Notes: a model not told the origin generated them from the sequence alone. 60,800 nucleotides of DNA from Paenibacillus sp. FJAT-29882 (GCF_001510645.1 NZ_LMVB01000011.1:1-60800), one strand, 5' to 3'; positions 7,859 to 16,388 are shown, numbered from the stretch's first letter. Program-made: numbers and translations.

Positions 7859-7987
7859 ATGTATAACCAGAAAAGTTTAAGTCAACAGGGCGTGTCGAAA
7901 AAAGCCATACAGAAGCTTGTAGCACTATCAAGAAAAAAGGAATCATCTGTATCACTAGTGAACATTAAAACCCCTAATAACAAATAA
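7859..7987 (+). CDS. Small basic protein, 42 residues
   Basis: Reading frame of 42 codons beginning MYNQKSLSQQGVSKKAIQKL. TTAGGAGCG lies 6 bases before the ATG. It is strongly basic and rich in Lys/Ser, with no membrane segment. It lies in the gap between the RHH operon and the convergent rep gene and ends 19 bp before the rep stop. No family is recognised. The good ribosome site and coding-like composition support a real small gene. An antitoxin or copy-control peptide would fit the location but is not shown by the sequence. Confidence 0.5.
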   Translation: MYNQKSLSQQGVSKKAIQKLVALSRKKESSVSLVNIKTPNNK

Positions 7988-8006
7988 TAAAGCCTCAAAC
8001 GCTAAT

Positions 8007-9938
8007 TTATTCAGACTCCAAGTATTCTTTTAAATAACTAAATACATGTAATCCTTTCACCGCGTCTCGTCTTTTTCTTGCTGACATTTCTAAATCTGCT
8101 TCATGAAGTTGTTCTTCATAAATATCTCGATCCGTTAATTTACAAGACTCCAATTTTTGATATAGATCTGCTATCAGCACTTCTAATTCATATAACGAAA
8201 TATGTTCAATTTTTGTTGAAAATTTTTCAAGTTCCGTCTGCCTATAGTTACCTAACAAGCCCTTTATAGTCCCATATAGATACTTATAGAAAGCATCTTG
8301 GCCATGATATGTACCTAACTCAATAGAGCCTTTTGAAGCAACCGTAATACCTACTGCATCAATAATCAATTGCATATAATCACGATTGCATGAAATAGCT
8401 CTAAAAGGAATATTAAAAAGTTTAAATGCTAATTGAACCTTGCCCCATGCACCAAAAACGAAACGGCCATCCTTAAATCCGCGATTCCATAGCGCACTAA
8501 TAAAGCGATCGGGAACATTTTTAGGAGCAGGTGCAAAAGACGAAGACGTAATTGTTAAATTAGTATGTATAGTTTCTTTCTTGTCTTCTAACCCTGAAAG
8601 ATGAAGAGCCTCCCCACCCGCCACCTCATCTATAGGTGTATTTGAATTAAGCCCATTATTAGACAGGTCTTTTTCATTTAGCACTTGAGAAGCAACAGCA
8701 GCCGTTTCTAGAGCGTTAGCTTCTTCTAAAATAGTAATGGTAGTAACCGAACCTCGTCCTCTGCCTATGACTGTTTTATCAATTTTATTGCTATCTATGA
8801 GTCTTTGAATTACTTTTTTAAAGGTAGAATACGAAATCGTTTGTTTTGGATTAACTGAAGACTTAATTTCTTCGGCAAATAAACGCTGCGATCCCGAAAT
8901 AACCCCGCCACGATACCTAATGTGAGCAAGTACATCTTCTTCCCATTCTTCGTAATGACTATATTTTCGTTCAGTACGTTCTTTTTTGGGTTCCCATACC
9001 TGATAAGCAAATTGGATTCCTGACAAAAGAGTAATAAACTTTGCTGAAGCTCCCAATGGAGAACCAGGCTTAAATGCACTTTTCACTTTTTTTAGAACTT
9101 GTACACCATTTAAAGCCGGCATGTTCTTTTTATTCCATTCTTGAAGCTTTTCTTCAGTTTCTACTTCATCTAATCCAATTGATTTGTAAGCAAGAGCAAG
9201 AGTATAGCAAGCATTATCACGATTCCCTTTGTCTACCCCTTGTAGAATTTTTTGAACAGCCGGATGAGTAAAAAGATTAAATCCTGGACGAATAGCACCA
9301 CGAAAACTTTCTTCGTTCCTTCTATCAACCTCAATAGAATACCAGTCACATAATTCATCAAAATCAACACGATCAGTTGATTGATAAACAATAGGACAAT
9401 TTTTACTATTAGGCACCCTGAAATAACGCTCAGGACCATTTGCTTGTTGATCTGCGCCTATTTCCTCAATCATTACACCTATAACTCGTTTGTAATGATT
9501 TATTAACTTATTTTTTCTATCACATCTTCTCGGTTCTTTTAAATACCAATGAATGTGGTATCCACCTGAAGGAGTCCTCACTACAAGTGTAGGGGAGGGT
9601 AAACCTGCTGTTTCAATTTTTTCTAATAGTTCAGGCAATGTAACAATTTTTCCTTTTTCATCTTTAACATCAAAATCAATACTTACTGCATTGATCCATC
9701 GTAAAGTACACTGTTCTCTGCTTGCTGAATGATAAAAAGAATTAGGTGTGAAATAGTCATATTCTTTAGCAGCTACATATAAAGACTGATATGTACGGAC
9801 TGACTTTGGTTTATGATGTAAGTGTTTTGTGAAGAAAACCCAACCCAAATGATTACTACGGCCAGTTTTCGTTTTAGCTTTAATCTTTAAAGGTGCTTCA
9901 GTCAATCTATCTTGATACAATTCCTTATAAGCGTTCAT
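8007..9938 (-). CDS. rep: Plasmid replication initiator with primase-polymerase domain
   Basis: 643 residues. The N-terminal domain has the three motifs of archaeo-eukaryotic primase-type enzymes: SIDFDV (86-91, metal-binding D88 and D90), SGGYHIH (124-130), and GADQQANGPERYFRVP (161-176). A PriCT-like helical region follows (about 220-310). The region around 330-400 looks like winged helices (RLFAEEIKSSVNPKQTISYSTFKKVIQRLIDSNKI), and the C-terminal third is helical and unknown. Proteins of this plan start theta replication by melting DNA and making primers. The gene is preceded by a nested hairpin with a T run and a divergent small RNA, together a likely attenuation copy control. Confidence 0.8.
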   Translation of the reverse strand: MNAYKELYQDRLTEAPLKIKAKTKTGRSNHLGWVFFTKHLHHKPKSVRTYQSLYVAAKEYDYFTPNSFYHSASREQCTLRWINAVSIDFDVKDEKGKIVTLPELLEKIETAGLPSPTLVVRTPSGGYHIHWYLKEPRRCDRKNKLINHYKRVIGVMIEEIGADQQANGPERYFRVPNSKNCPIVYQSTDRVDFDELCDWYSIEVDRRNEESFRGAIRPGFNLFTHPAVQKILQGVDKGNRDNACYTLALAYKSIGLDEVETEEKLQEWNKKNMPALNGVQVLKKVKSAFKPGSPLGASAKFITLLSGIQFAYQVWEPKKERTERKYSHYEEWEEDVLAHIRYRGGVISGSQRLFAEEIKSSVNPKQTISYSTFKKVIQRLIDSNKIDKTVIGRGRGSVTTITILEEANALETAAVASQVLNEKDLSNNGLNSNTPIDEVAGGEALHLSGLEDKKETIHTNLTITSSSFAPAPKNVPDRFISALWNRGFKDGRFVFGAWGKVQLAFKLFNIPFRAISCNRDYMQLIIDAVGITVASKGSIELGTYHGQDAFYKYLYGTIKGLLGNYRQTELEKFSTKIEHISLYELEVLIADLYQKLESCKLTDRDIYEEQLHEADLEMSARKRRDAVKGLHVFSYLKEYLESE

Positions 9939-9959
9939 CGTTTACTCCATCCTGGGAAC

Positions 9960-10009
9960 AAAGAAAAGGCTTTGCTCCTACTCAATTTTGATTGAGTAAC
10001 AACAAAGCC
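9960..10009 (-). terminator. Rep leader attenuator hairpin
   Basis: On the minus strand GGCTTTG...CAAAGCC encloses ACTCAAT-CAAA-ATTGAGT and is followed by TTTTCTTTG, an intrinsic terminator that ends 22 bases before the rep start codon. Its 5' arm (CTTTGTTGTTACT) can instead pair with AGTAGCAACAAAG about 155 bases upstream (10153-10165 in plus coordinates), 13 pairs including one G-U. That makes two mutually exclusive folds. Confidence 0.7.
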
Positions 10010-10080
10010 AGAACACTATTAAGTGTATATATTTGTCGAATAAAATCACCAAAAAAGCATCAAAATGAAAAGAAATCCAC

Positions 10081-10109
10081 TTTACATCAACCTTTAGTCA
10101 TGATAATAT
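10081..10109 (+). promoter_or_regulatory. Promoter of the antisense RNA
   Basis: TTTACA (10081-10086), 17-bp spacer, TAATAT (10104-10109), directed opposite to rep. Confidence 0.55.
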
Positions 10110-10115
10110 TAGGAC

Positions 10116-10201
10116 AAACATATGTTAATAATGTAGCTAGGGGCCGTCAAACCTTTGTTGCTACTTTTAGAAAGAGTCGGTGCTTCCAACACCGGCTTTT
10201 T
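10116..10201 (+). ncRNA. Candidate countertranscribed RNA controlling rep
   Basis: Predicted RNA of about 85 bases. It starts after the promoter at 10081-10109 and ends at hairpin GTCGGTG-CTTCCAA-CACCGGC plus TTTTT (10176-10201). It is complementary to the rep leader, including the segment (10153-10165) that would act as antiterminator. This matches the logic of antisense-RNA attenuation known from Gram-positive plasmids such as pIP501 and pT181. No other reading frame with a ribosome site was found in the rep upstream gap (9939-10414). The rep promoter is presumably at 10200-10330 but cannot be placed with confidence. Confidence 0.65.
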
Positions 10202-10363
10202 CACATTTTATTTAACTTTTATGTTTGTTTTATATATTTATAATTCTAAATACCTATGTATTTCTATGAAAATTCGATAAAACTAGTAACTTTGTAATAT
10301 AATAACAACTATTATAATACTAGAACATAATTATTCTAGCAAGACTTTATAAAAATAAATTGG

Positions 10364-10395
10364 ATACACCTGTATGAACAGGTGTATTTTTGTTT
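10364..10395. terminator. Bidirectional terminator between rep leader and RHH gene
   Basis: ATACACCTGT-ATGA-ACAGGTGTAT followed by TTTTTGTTTT on the plus strand. On the minus strand it closes the 260-residue gene that ends at 10415. Confidence 0.8.
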
Positions 10396-10414
10396 TCCAA
10401 GAATGTTTTCCCAG

Positions 10415-11197
10415 TTAATACTTTACTTGATATTGCATGATAGCTTCTTGAATTTCTTCTTCAGTTGCAAATTCCTTCATTTCGTTAACTAATTGATCTA
10501 ACTGTGGATATAATTGATTTTGTATATTCACAGGTCCTTGCTCAAATTTCTCAATTAATTCAGCAACAACATTACGAAAAATATGCGACCTTTTTACATT
10601 GGACTTTTTAGCATACTCGTCCAATTCTTCAATTGTTGCTTGGTCTAAAGATAAATTTATAAGCTCCATATTTTCCTTAGTTCTTTGTTTTAACTCATCC
10701 ACAGAAATGTTAGGACCTTCATATTCTTTATCTATAAAATCCTCAATAGTCGGAGTAACCTCACGCGCATTAATATACTTAAGTAGCTTCTTTTTGTTTG
10801 AAATAGGAAGATAAAACACCCTATTCTTTCGTATGGATTTTGGTATTGGGTCGGCTTTATATTTATTGTTTATTTGATTAACGATTACTTGAAGTACTCT
10901 TGACCTACTAGCTTCAACAGTATCAGTGTAATTTTCATCAGAAAGTAAACTCAAACTCTCCACTACTGAATCTAATTTCCTAATTGCTTGTTGATTCAGG
11001 AAGAAATGTAATGCTTTCATCTCATTCTCATCTGATTGTTTCTCGATAGAAAAGTCCGATTGTAATCGTTCTTTTGAAAGCGTATAGTCATTTATTAAGT
11101 ACGAGCGAACAATCCTTGACCTCTTACTAACAGGCACTAACTTAAAAAATGTTTCTACAGACTCTTCATGAAGATAAGCCGTAACTTTAACTTTCAT
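10415..11197 (-). CDS. Protein with three RHH-like segments
   Basis: 260 residues. Three segments show the strand-helix-helix pattern of ribbon-helix-helix domains: VKVTAYLHEESVETFFKLV...RSRIVRSYL (2-35), ALHFFLNQQAIRKLDSVVE...ASRSRVLQVIVNQI (62-108) and LINLSLDQATIEELDEYAKK...SHIFRNVVAELI (182-222). Spacers between them are charged. Most RHH proteins carry one domain and dimerise; three in one chain suggests binding of long or bent sites. The gene is a single transcription unit closed by terminators on both sides, with a clear AAAGGAG site. Role unknown: plasmid regulator or DNA-architectural protein. Confidence 0.55.
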   Translation of the reverse strand: MKVKVTAYLHEESVETFFKLVPVSKRSRIVRSYLINDYTLSKERLQSDFSIEKQSDENEMKALHFFLNQQAIRKLDSVVESLSLLSDENYTDTVEASRSRVLQVIVNQINNKYKADPIPKSIRKNRVFYLPISNKKKLLKYINAREVTPTIEDFIDKEYEGPNISVDELKQRTKENMELINLSLDQATIEELDEYAKKSNVKRSHIFRNVVAELIEKFEQGPVNIQNQLYPQLDQLVNEMKEFATEEEIQEAIMQYQVKY

Positions 11198-11262
11198 TTT
11201 TAACTCCTTTGTTGATAAAAAAGTATATAATTAATAATAACATCTTTAATTATATAAAATCA

Positions 11263-11291
11263 ATAAAAACCGGATTAAATTTTAATCCGGT
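11263..11291 (-). terminator. Terminator of the hydrolase/zinc-ribbon operon
   Basis: ACCGGATTAAA / TTTAATCCGGT hairpin followed on the minus strand by TTTTTATTG. Confidence 0.85.
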
Positions 11292-11338
11292 TGCATAAAT
11301 AGCCCTTTTCATGATTTGTTTTAATTTTGTATATGAGT

Positions 11339-11854
11339 TTACTTTAAAACTCTTTTTTGTTTTGATATTTTCATATCCTTTATTTTGGGATTATCGCATT
11401 TTTTTTCGTAAGCTAGAACAAGCTCATTTGTAATCTTTTGTGGATAGTAACCTATTCTATGTAATAAAATATTTTCAATCCTCCAACAGTACCTAGTCCA
11501 CTTATCATATTCTTCTCCTTGCTCCTTAGCTACTTCCTCATAGCCTTTAACATCGTTTTGAATAGCATTGTTAAATGTTCTTAAAAGACCAAATACCATT
11601 GTCCTTTGTTCTCTCGCCATACTTAACAGGATTATTAGTTCAATTGTGTGTAACGTTAGTAACACAGGGAGACTAGATTCAACCATTTCTAATGTTACAT
11701 TGTATTTTCTATCCCTCTTTAACCTCTGGCCATTATTAACAAACATACCGTATGGTGATTTTTCACCTAAAATAATATCGCAAAAATTACACTTAGCATT
11801 ATTCGAATTTTGAATGTGGTTAACAGCACTACCACAATATGGACAAGTATTCAT
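11339..11854 (-). CDS. Zinc-ribbon protein, paralogue of the gene at 14348
   Basis: 171 residues. The N terminus is a CPYC...CNFC zinc ribbon (residues 4-27). A helical domain follows with HTIELIILLSMAREQRTMVF and WTRYCWRIENILLHRIGYYPQKITNELVLAYEKK. The 149-residue protein at 14348-14797 aligns over the whole length (HTFDLLLLLGFCRQERRYSY; KDVLESLVKERIGTVPKAITQNLL), so this is a duplicated family. Function unknown; a cytoplasmic nucleic-acid-binding role is the likely reading of a zinc ribbon plus helical domain. It is co-transcribed with the peptidoglycan hydrolase 16 bp upstream. Confidence 0.7.
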   Translation of the reverse strand: MNTCPYCGSAVNHIQNSNNAKCNFCDIILGEKSPYGMFVNNGQRLKRDRKYNVTLEMVESSLPVLLTLHTIELIILLSMAREQRTMVFGLLRTFNNAIQNDVKGYEEVAKEQGEEYDKWTRYCWRIENILLHRIGYYPQKITNELVLAYEKKCDNPKIKDMKISKQKRVLK

Positions 11855-11870
11855 AAATATAAACCTCCTA

Positions 11871-13589
11871 CTATTTAATTCTATTTACTCGCCCATTAAA
11901 TTTCTCCTGCCAATATCCTTTACTCATATCCGCAATAGCGACTCCTGTAGAGCCTTGCGCCCCGATAAACTTACCATCCCCAACATAAATTCCAACATGA
12001 CCATCTTTTTTATATGTATCAAAAAAGACCATATCTCCTGGTTGTATTTCTTCATACGGAACAGAATCCCCTAATTTTTTTAGTGTATCTGTGGTAACTG
12101 AACTTAAATTACCTAGCTTTTTCCCAATTTCGTTAAAAGCCCAATGGACAAAGCTGGAACAATCAAATTTTCCTTTTTCAATATCATCGGCATTTCTGCC
12201 AGAACCAAAAATATATACTGAATTCCCTATCCACTTATTGCCGACATTCACAACACTATTACTAACATTCGCAACACTATTACTAACGTTATTCTGATTA
12301 GCTGAAGTTCCTTTAATCAGTTCCGCATAACTCAACACATCATCTACATACCATTGAGCATGGTTATAATGCCAAATTGCTTTACTAGGGTTTTCTGAAA
12401 ATCCATGACTTGCCAAATACTTTGCTGCCGATGCTAGACTGTCTTGAAAATTGAATGGATCTGCTTTGCCATCGCCGGAACCATCTGTTCCGTACCCATT
12501 CCCAGCTTTAATAATATCAAGATTTGTTATGTCCAAACTTGGATCAACCAATCCACCACCTACATTGTACTTATATCCAACCCAACTGGCCGGCATAAAC
12601 TGATAATGACCAATTGCACCAGCACTTGATATCATCGTAGGGTGAGTTGAATATCTGGTTTCGATGTAGTGAAGCGATGCTAATATAGGCCAAGGTATAC
12701 CGTATTTTGCTTCTGCCTCTAAGTAATACGGATAATATTTGTCTGGAACCATACCAGGGCTACTTGAAATATAGTTAACAATATTTAATGTAGGATTAGA
12801 AACAGTATGTTCCTGTATGGTTTCATTGTGTTTTAAAACAATATTCATAGCTTTTTCTTTAGCTGCTAATGAAGCTAAGGTTTGGTTTAATTTCCTCTTT
12901 TCTTCTTTGACTGCTATCTCTTTTTCTTTTAAGTTTTTTATTAAAAGATCTTTTTGTTTCTTTTGTTCTTCAATAATAACAACTATTTCTTCAAGCTCTA
13001 ATTCTTCACTTTTTAGATCTTTTAATCCTTTTTTTATTATCTCTTGTTTTTCTATTAGTTCCTCTTGATCCTTTGAATGCTCCTTCAATAGTTCAGTGTC
13101 AGCCTTTAGGATTAGCGTCACAATTTCTAATCGATTAAATAAGTCATTTAATCCTGAAGAACCAAATAACACTTCAAGGTATCCTATATTTCTATCAGTC
13201 TCTTGCCATGACCTAGCACGATTTTTTATAATCTCGTTCCGTTTATTCATTTTATCTTTAAGGTTTCCTTGCTCTTTTGATGCAAGTTCAGAAGCATAAG
13301 TTGTTTGTTTTATACTATTTTTCACTTCTATGTATTTCTTATTATTTTCTTCTATCGCATCTTCCAATCGAAGGATCTGAGAGCTAATATTATTTTGTTC
13401 AAATTGTATTTTGGTGAGAAGTTTATCAGCATTTCTAATATTTGCTTCTGCTGAACTCTTTTCGTCTAAAACTTCATTTATTTCATCCTTTAAATCTCCT
13501 ATTTTTGATGCGCCTAAAACGGGAGTACATACAGAATTCAACATCATAGTGAAAATGCTAATACAAATAAATTTAATTTTCCAATTCAA
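11871..13589 (-). CDS. Secreted peptidoglycan hydrolase: coiled coil, lysozyme-like, NlpC/P60
   Basis: 572 residues. A signal peptide (1-29, ending PVLGA) is followed by a long coiled coil (about 30-245) like that of PcsB/CwlO proteins. Next is a lysozyme-like transglycosylase domain (about 275-405, catalytic Glu in ASLHYIETRY) and an NlpC/P60 endopeptidase domain (about 455-572, Cys in FDCSSF, His in DGHVGIY). The lysozyme plus NlpC/P60 pair is the CwlT plan used by Gram-positive conjugation systems to open the wall locally; the coiled coil, which may keep it inactive until engaged, is an unusual addition. The TTG at 13589 (AGAGGTGG upstream) is preferred over a GTG three codons earlier. It lies far from the main transfer operon. 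Confidence 0.85.
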   Translation of the reverse strand: MNWKIKFICISIFTMMLNSVCTPVLGASKIGDLKDEINEVLDEKSSAEANIRNADKLLTKIQFEQNNISSQILRLEDAIEENNKKYIEVKNSIKQTTYASELASKEQGNLKDKMNKRNEIIKNRARSWQETDRNIGYLEVLFGSSGLNDLFNRLEIVTLILKADTELLKEHSKDQEELIEKQEIIKKGLKDLKSEELELEEIVVIIEEQKKQKDLLIKNLKEKEIAVKEEKRKLNQTLASLAAKEKAMNIVLKHNETIQEHTVSNPTLNIVNYISSSPGMVPDKYYPYYLEAEAKYGIPWPILASLHYIETRYSTHPTMISSAGAIGHYQFMPASWVGYKYNVGGGLVDPSLDITNLDIIKAGNGYGTDGSGDGKADPFNFQDSLASAAKYLASHGFSENPSKAIWHYNHAQWYVDDVLSYAELIKGTSANQNNVSNSVANVSNSVVNVGNKWIGNSVYIFGSGRNADDIEKGKFDCSSFVHWAFNEIGKKLGNLSSVTTDTLKKLGDSVPYEEIQPGDMVFFDTYKKDGHVGIYVGDGKFIGAQGSTGVAIADMSKGYWQEKFNGRVNRIK

Positions 13590-13708
13590 ATAAACCACCT
13601 CTTTATATAAACAATTATAATATAATTATATACATAAATGTAGCATATCCACTTGAAATATTGATAATTTTTACTGATATGTAATTTATTCATATTATCT
13701 TATTAACA

Positions 13709-13734
13709 AATAAAAAGGCGCATTAGGCACCTTC
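13709..13734 (-). terminator. Terminator downstream of the 124-residue gene
   Basis: AAGGTGC-CTAAT-GCGCCTT hairpin followed by TTTTATTTG on the minus strand. The rest of the gap 13590-13851 shows no gene. Confidence 0.7.
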
Positions 13735-13851
13735 TGATCTTAAATTATATTCATATGCATACCCTTTTAATTATTGGCTAGAATTTTATTACTTAATATT
13801 CGTGATGTCCAGCAATACTAAGTTATATTGCTCTCAAATATTCTTACGGTA

Positions 13852-14226
13852 CTAGACATAAAAATAAGCAATAGATTCACCTGTTTTTTCAAAGTATACT
13901 CCGTTATTTTTTACATCTGTAATATATTCTTTTAATTTTTGTTCATATTCCTCTTTCTTGATTGGTTTAAATTCATCGCAATCTATCTGGCTTAACTCAT
14001 AACTTTGAACTGACACCGTTGAAAAATAAGGATTTTCAATAATTTCAAATTTTATTGTTTCTTCTTCTAAATCTATATAACTCTTAACAAATTTACTTAA
14101 TGGATATTCTTTTATAGTATCAAAATCTCTTTCATAATCTAGCACGATATTTACAAGTAATAAGAAGTTAATTTCATTTTTCTTATTACGCAAATTGAAA
14201 TTGAAGCAATACCCTATCTTAGCCAT
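13852..14226 (-). CDS. Unknown protein, 124 residues
   Basis: No family recognised. The sequence alternates strand-like and charged segments (FNFNLRNKKNEINFLLLVNIVLDYERDFD; PYFSTVSVQSYELSQIDCDEF) and has no signal peptide or membrane helix, suggesting a small cytoplasmic alpha-beta protein. AAAGG lies before the ATG. It stands alone between a terminator and the zinc-ribbon gene at 14348. The layout resembles phage and plasmid proteins related to SecB-like chaperones, but I cannot show this. Confidence 0.5.
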   Translation of the reverse strand: MAKIGYCFNFNLRNKKNEINFLLLVNIVLDYERDFDTIKEYPLSKFVKSYIDLEEETIKFEIIENPYFSTVSVQSYELSQIDCDEFKPIKKEEYEQKLKEYITDVKNNGVYFEKTGESIAYFYV

Positions 14227-14347
14227 TCTATCAACCTTTCTTTCTCAAATAAAAAGCTCTATTTAATTTCTTACTAACAATACACTATAGTTTGTGATAA
14301 TAAAAATGAGCTAAAATGATTGTGATATTTAAAGTACGTTTATTTTA

Positions 14348-14797
14348 CTATACTGCCGATTCAACTATTTCGAACGTGTGCAAAAATGTATGTAATAAAT
14401 TCTGAGTAATAGCTTTAGGTACAGTACCGATCCTTTCTTTAACCAGGCTTTCCAATACATCCTTTTTCATTGTCCAATTTTTATATTGTTTGTATGCCTC
14501 TTTATGGCCTTCAGTGAACTTCAAATTCACATGTCTAACCTTTCCAATAGTTAGCATTAACTCATACGAATAGCGTCTTTCCTGACGACAGAAACCTAAG
14601 AGCAACAATAAGTCAAACGTATGATAAAATTTTAGCTCGCTTGTTGGTTTAGCAGCATCCACATGATCCACGGCCCCTCTAAGAACATAAGGTTTGATTT
14701 CCGGTTCTTCACTTACCATTATCTCGCAATATGTACAAAAGAATTTAGTTGCTGTTAGCTGCTGAACCTGAGAAGAACAATGTGGACACTTTTTCAT
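14348..14797 (-). CDS. Zinc-ribbon protein, second paralogue
   Basis: 149 residues. The N-terminal zinc ribbon CPHC...CTYC (4-24) and helical domain match the 171-residue protein at 11339 along the full length. AGGAGG lies 8 bases before the ATG. Its promoter region carries two GTAAACTAGTTTAC-type palindromes (14828-14871), which link it to the shared leading-region operator set; the paralogue lacks them. Function unknown. Differential control of two copies suggests one acts soon after entry and the other constitutively (inference). Confidence 0.65.
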   Translation of the reverse strand: MKKCPHCSSQVQQLTATKFFCTYCEIMVSEEPEIKPYVLRGAVDHVDAAKPTSELKFYHTFDLLLLLGFCRQERRYSYELMLTIGKVRHVNLKFTEGHKEAYKQYKNWTMKKDVLESLVKERIGTVPKAITQNLLHTFLHTFEIVESAV

Positions 14798-14827
14798 TAT
14801 GAAAACCTCCTAAAATTTCATTGATAA

Positions 14828-14871
14828 GTAAACTAGTTTACATTTTAATGATTATACATAAACTAGTTTAC
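14828..14871 (-). promoter_or_regulatory. Double GTAAAC-GTTTAC operator before the zinc-ribbon gene
   Basis: GTAAACTAGTTTAC (14828-14841) and ATAAACTAGTTTAC (14858-14871). The second lies just upstream of a TATAAT -10 read on the minus strand, as in the other promoters of this set. The -35 is poor. Confidence 0.65.
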
Positions 14872-14881
14872 ATTTAGTTAT

Positions 14882-15037
14882 TTAGTCAAACATTACTAAT
14901 TCTTTGGGTACAGAAATCAATTCCCCATTTTCTTTCGAAACAATATATCGCTTTTCATCGCTACCAGGAATTTGTTCCCTTGCTACCACATAACCAGTAA
15001 TTGTCTGTGCGTCTATTATAACTACACATCTTTTCAT
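14882..15037 (-). CDS. Small protein, 51 residues
   Basis: Frame MKRCVVIIDAQTITGYVVAR...PKELVMFD with GGGAGG 7 bases before the ATG. It is alpha-beta in character, with no membrane helix. The composition and ribosome site argue for a real gene, although no family is recognised. It lies upstream of the zinc-ribbon gene and may share its transcript in part; the double palindrome lies between them. Confidence 0.6.
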   Translation of the reverse strand: MKRCVVIIDAQTITGYVVAREQIPGSDEKRYIVSKENGELISVPKELVMFD

Positions 15038-15124
15038 TTAATTGCCTCCCTAACTTTTTCGCTTTATAAGTCTACTATTCCGTTTACTCGAACTCTGCAA
15101 TTTCAAACTTTAAAAATTGAAATA

Positions 15125-15586
15125 TCAACATTTACATTGAACTGACCAATTACACTCAACATATGCCTCTGCAAGAAATTTCAAATAATGCTTTAAATCA
15201 CCATTTTTGAAATCAATTTGACGAAAAGTGTATTCAATTTGTTCTCTTATCTCCCCTTCTGTTTGTTCTATATACTCAAGAAGCTCCTGAGCTTCTACTA
15301 CATGAATCTGATCATTATATGTATAGACAAAGAATTCATCAGAAAGTCCTTTTTCTCTGAGCATAGTTTCAAAGAATGTAGGTATTTTTACTTGCTCGAT
15401 TCGCTTAACATAATCTTTTTCAACCCAAGATTTATTAGGGAAATATTCCGTTTCTCCTTTTGTAAGATATTCGGTAGGAACCGTTTCTCCTTCCTTACGA
15501 TCTGGTTTAAACCATTCAGTTAATTGAGTCCACACCCAAGGATTGTTTACCGTTTTATTCGATTGGTTGTTTTGTGAAAGTTTCAA
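15125..15586 (-). CDS. Unknown acidic protein in the shared-operator regulon
   Basis: 153 residues, strongly acidic in the second half, with no membrane helix. It begins at TTG, 7 bases after GGAGG; the frame is open five codons further, but that would overrun the ribosome site. The promoter is well formed, with the GTAAACTGGTTTAC operator in its spacer (15634-15662). Acidic small proteins in plasmid leading regions often mimic DNA (ArdA-type antirestriction), and this one could be tested for that, but nothing in the sequence proves it. Confidence 0.55.
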   Translation of the reverse strand: MKLSQNNQSNKTVNNPWVWTQLTEWFKPDRKEGETVPTEYLTKGETEYFPNKSWVEKDYVKRIEQVKIPTFFETMLREKGLSDEFFVYTYNDQIHVVEAQELLEYIEQTEGEIREQIEYTFRQIDFKNGDLKHYLKFLAEAYVECNWSVQCKC

Positions 15587-15633
15587 AGTAAGTACCTCCA
15601 ATAATTTTTTAATAACTCTTAACCTCTATATAT

Positions 15634-15662
15634 ATTATAACGTAAACTGGTTTACTTTGCAA
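15634..15662 (-). promoter_or_regulatory. Promoter with spacer operator (153-residue gene)
   Basis: Minus strand: TTGCAA, a 17-bp spacer consisting of AGTAAACCAGTTTACGT, then TATAAT. The 14-bp palindrome fills the spacer. The conserved leader ATATATAGAGGTTA follows. Confidence 0.85.
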
Positions 15663-15889
15663 TGGTTATTTAAAATAAATTTTACAATTACAATATATTT
15701 TATGACCCCATTAACATCCTATTGACTTTTATTTGCTGCTACTCTCACTACCATTACGAGGTTAACAGTGGGATTCAACTATCTTTGTCAACGTATCGCA
15801 ACTCGTACTAATGCACGACTGGAAGGAGATGCAGTAGTAGACAGGAGAATAAGAGTTGACATGTTCCAAGCCCACTACACCCCCATTTC

Positions 15890-16290
15890 CGTAGACCCCT
15901 TTTAGCACTCCAAAAAATTCATTTTTTGGGTTGCCTACCGGCGAGGGTAGTAGGAAGGGCGAAACCTAGGTTTCGCGGTCTTATCTTTGAATCCTTTAAT
16001 CACTTTATGTTTTGAACTGATCTTTTACGGTTTTCGGCTCGTTCGGTACGGCCTGAAAGGTAAATAGAACAGGAACCTATCGGAATGTAGGCGAAGCATG
16101 AGCCGTACAGACCGTGGTTATCGGGCTATTTAGTGCCGAAGCGACACGTAGGGAATCTAAGAAAGGTGGTTTTCCTTTCTGTAGAGTCCCTAGTGCTGCC
16201 GCCCAAAAGAGGTTTTGCTGTAGGATTTTGAAGAACTTGTTTTTATATAAATTAGCCAACAAAAGTACATGAGGATAAGGCAAAAAAAGA
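15890..16290. other. Structured non-coding island 1
   Basis: GC-richer than its surroundings, without a believable gene. Visible pairings: CCAAAAAAT-TC-ATTTTTTGG (15910-15929); CCTAC / GTAGG around 15934-15954; the 18-bp perfect palindrome at 15959-15976 (GCGAAACC-TA-GGTTTCGC); CGGTACGGC (16044-16052) with GCCGTAC (16102-16108); and a long stem of TAGGGA-TCTA-GAAAGG with CCTTTC-TAGA-TCCCTA (16149-16192). 15663-15890 shows nothing I recognise. It could be a large structured RNA or a single-strand origin. The 68-codon frame here is not credible. Confidence 0.5.
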
Positions 16291-16310
16291 GGAAAGAAAC
16301 ATATGCTTCA

Positions 16311-16345
16311 GCAAAAAAAATAGGCAAGAATAAATCTTGCCCTTG
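16311..16345 (-). terminator. Terminator of the 177-residue gene
   Basis: GGGCAAGA-TTTAT-TCTTGCC hairpin followed by TATTTTTTTTG on the minus strand. Confidence 0.85.
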
Positions 16346-16388
16346 TTAGTAACGTTACATAATCTTAGGGAATTCTCTTTTAATATAA

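Noticed and set aside
16077..16283. 68-codon minus-strand frame in island 1
   Set aside because: No ribosome site; overlaps the long stem 16149-16192; composition not protein-like.
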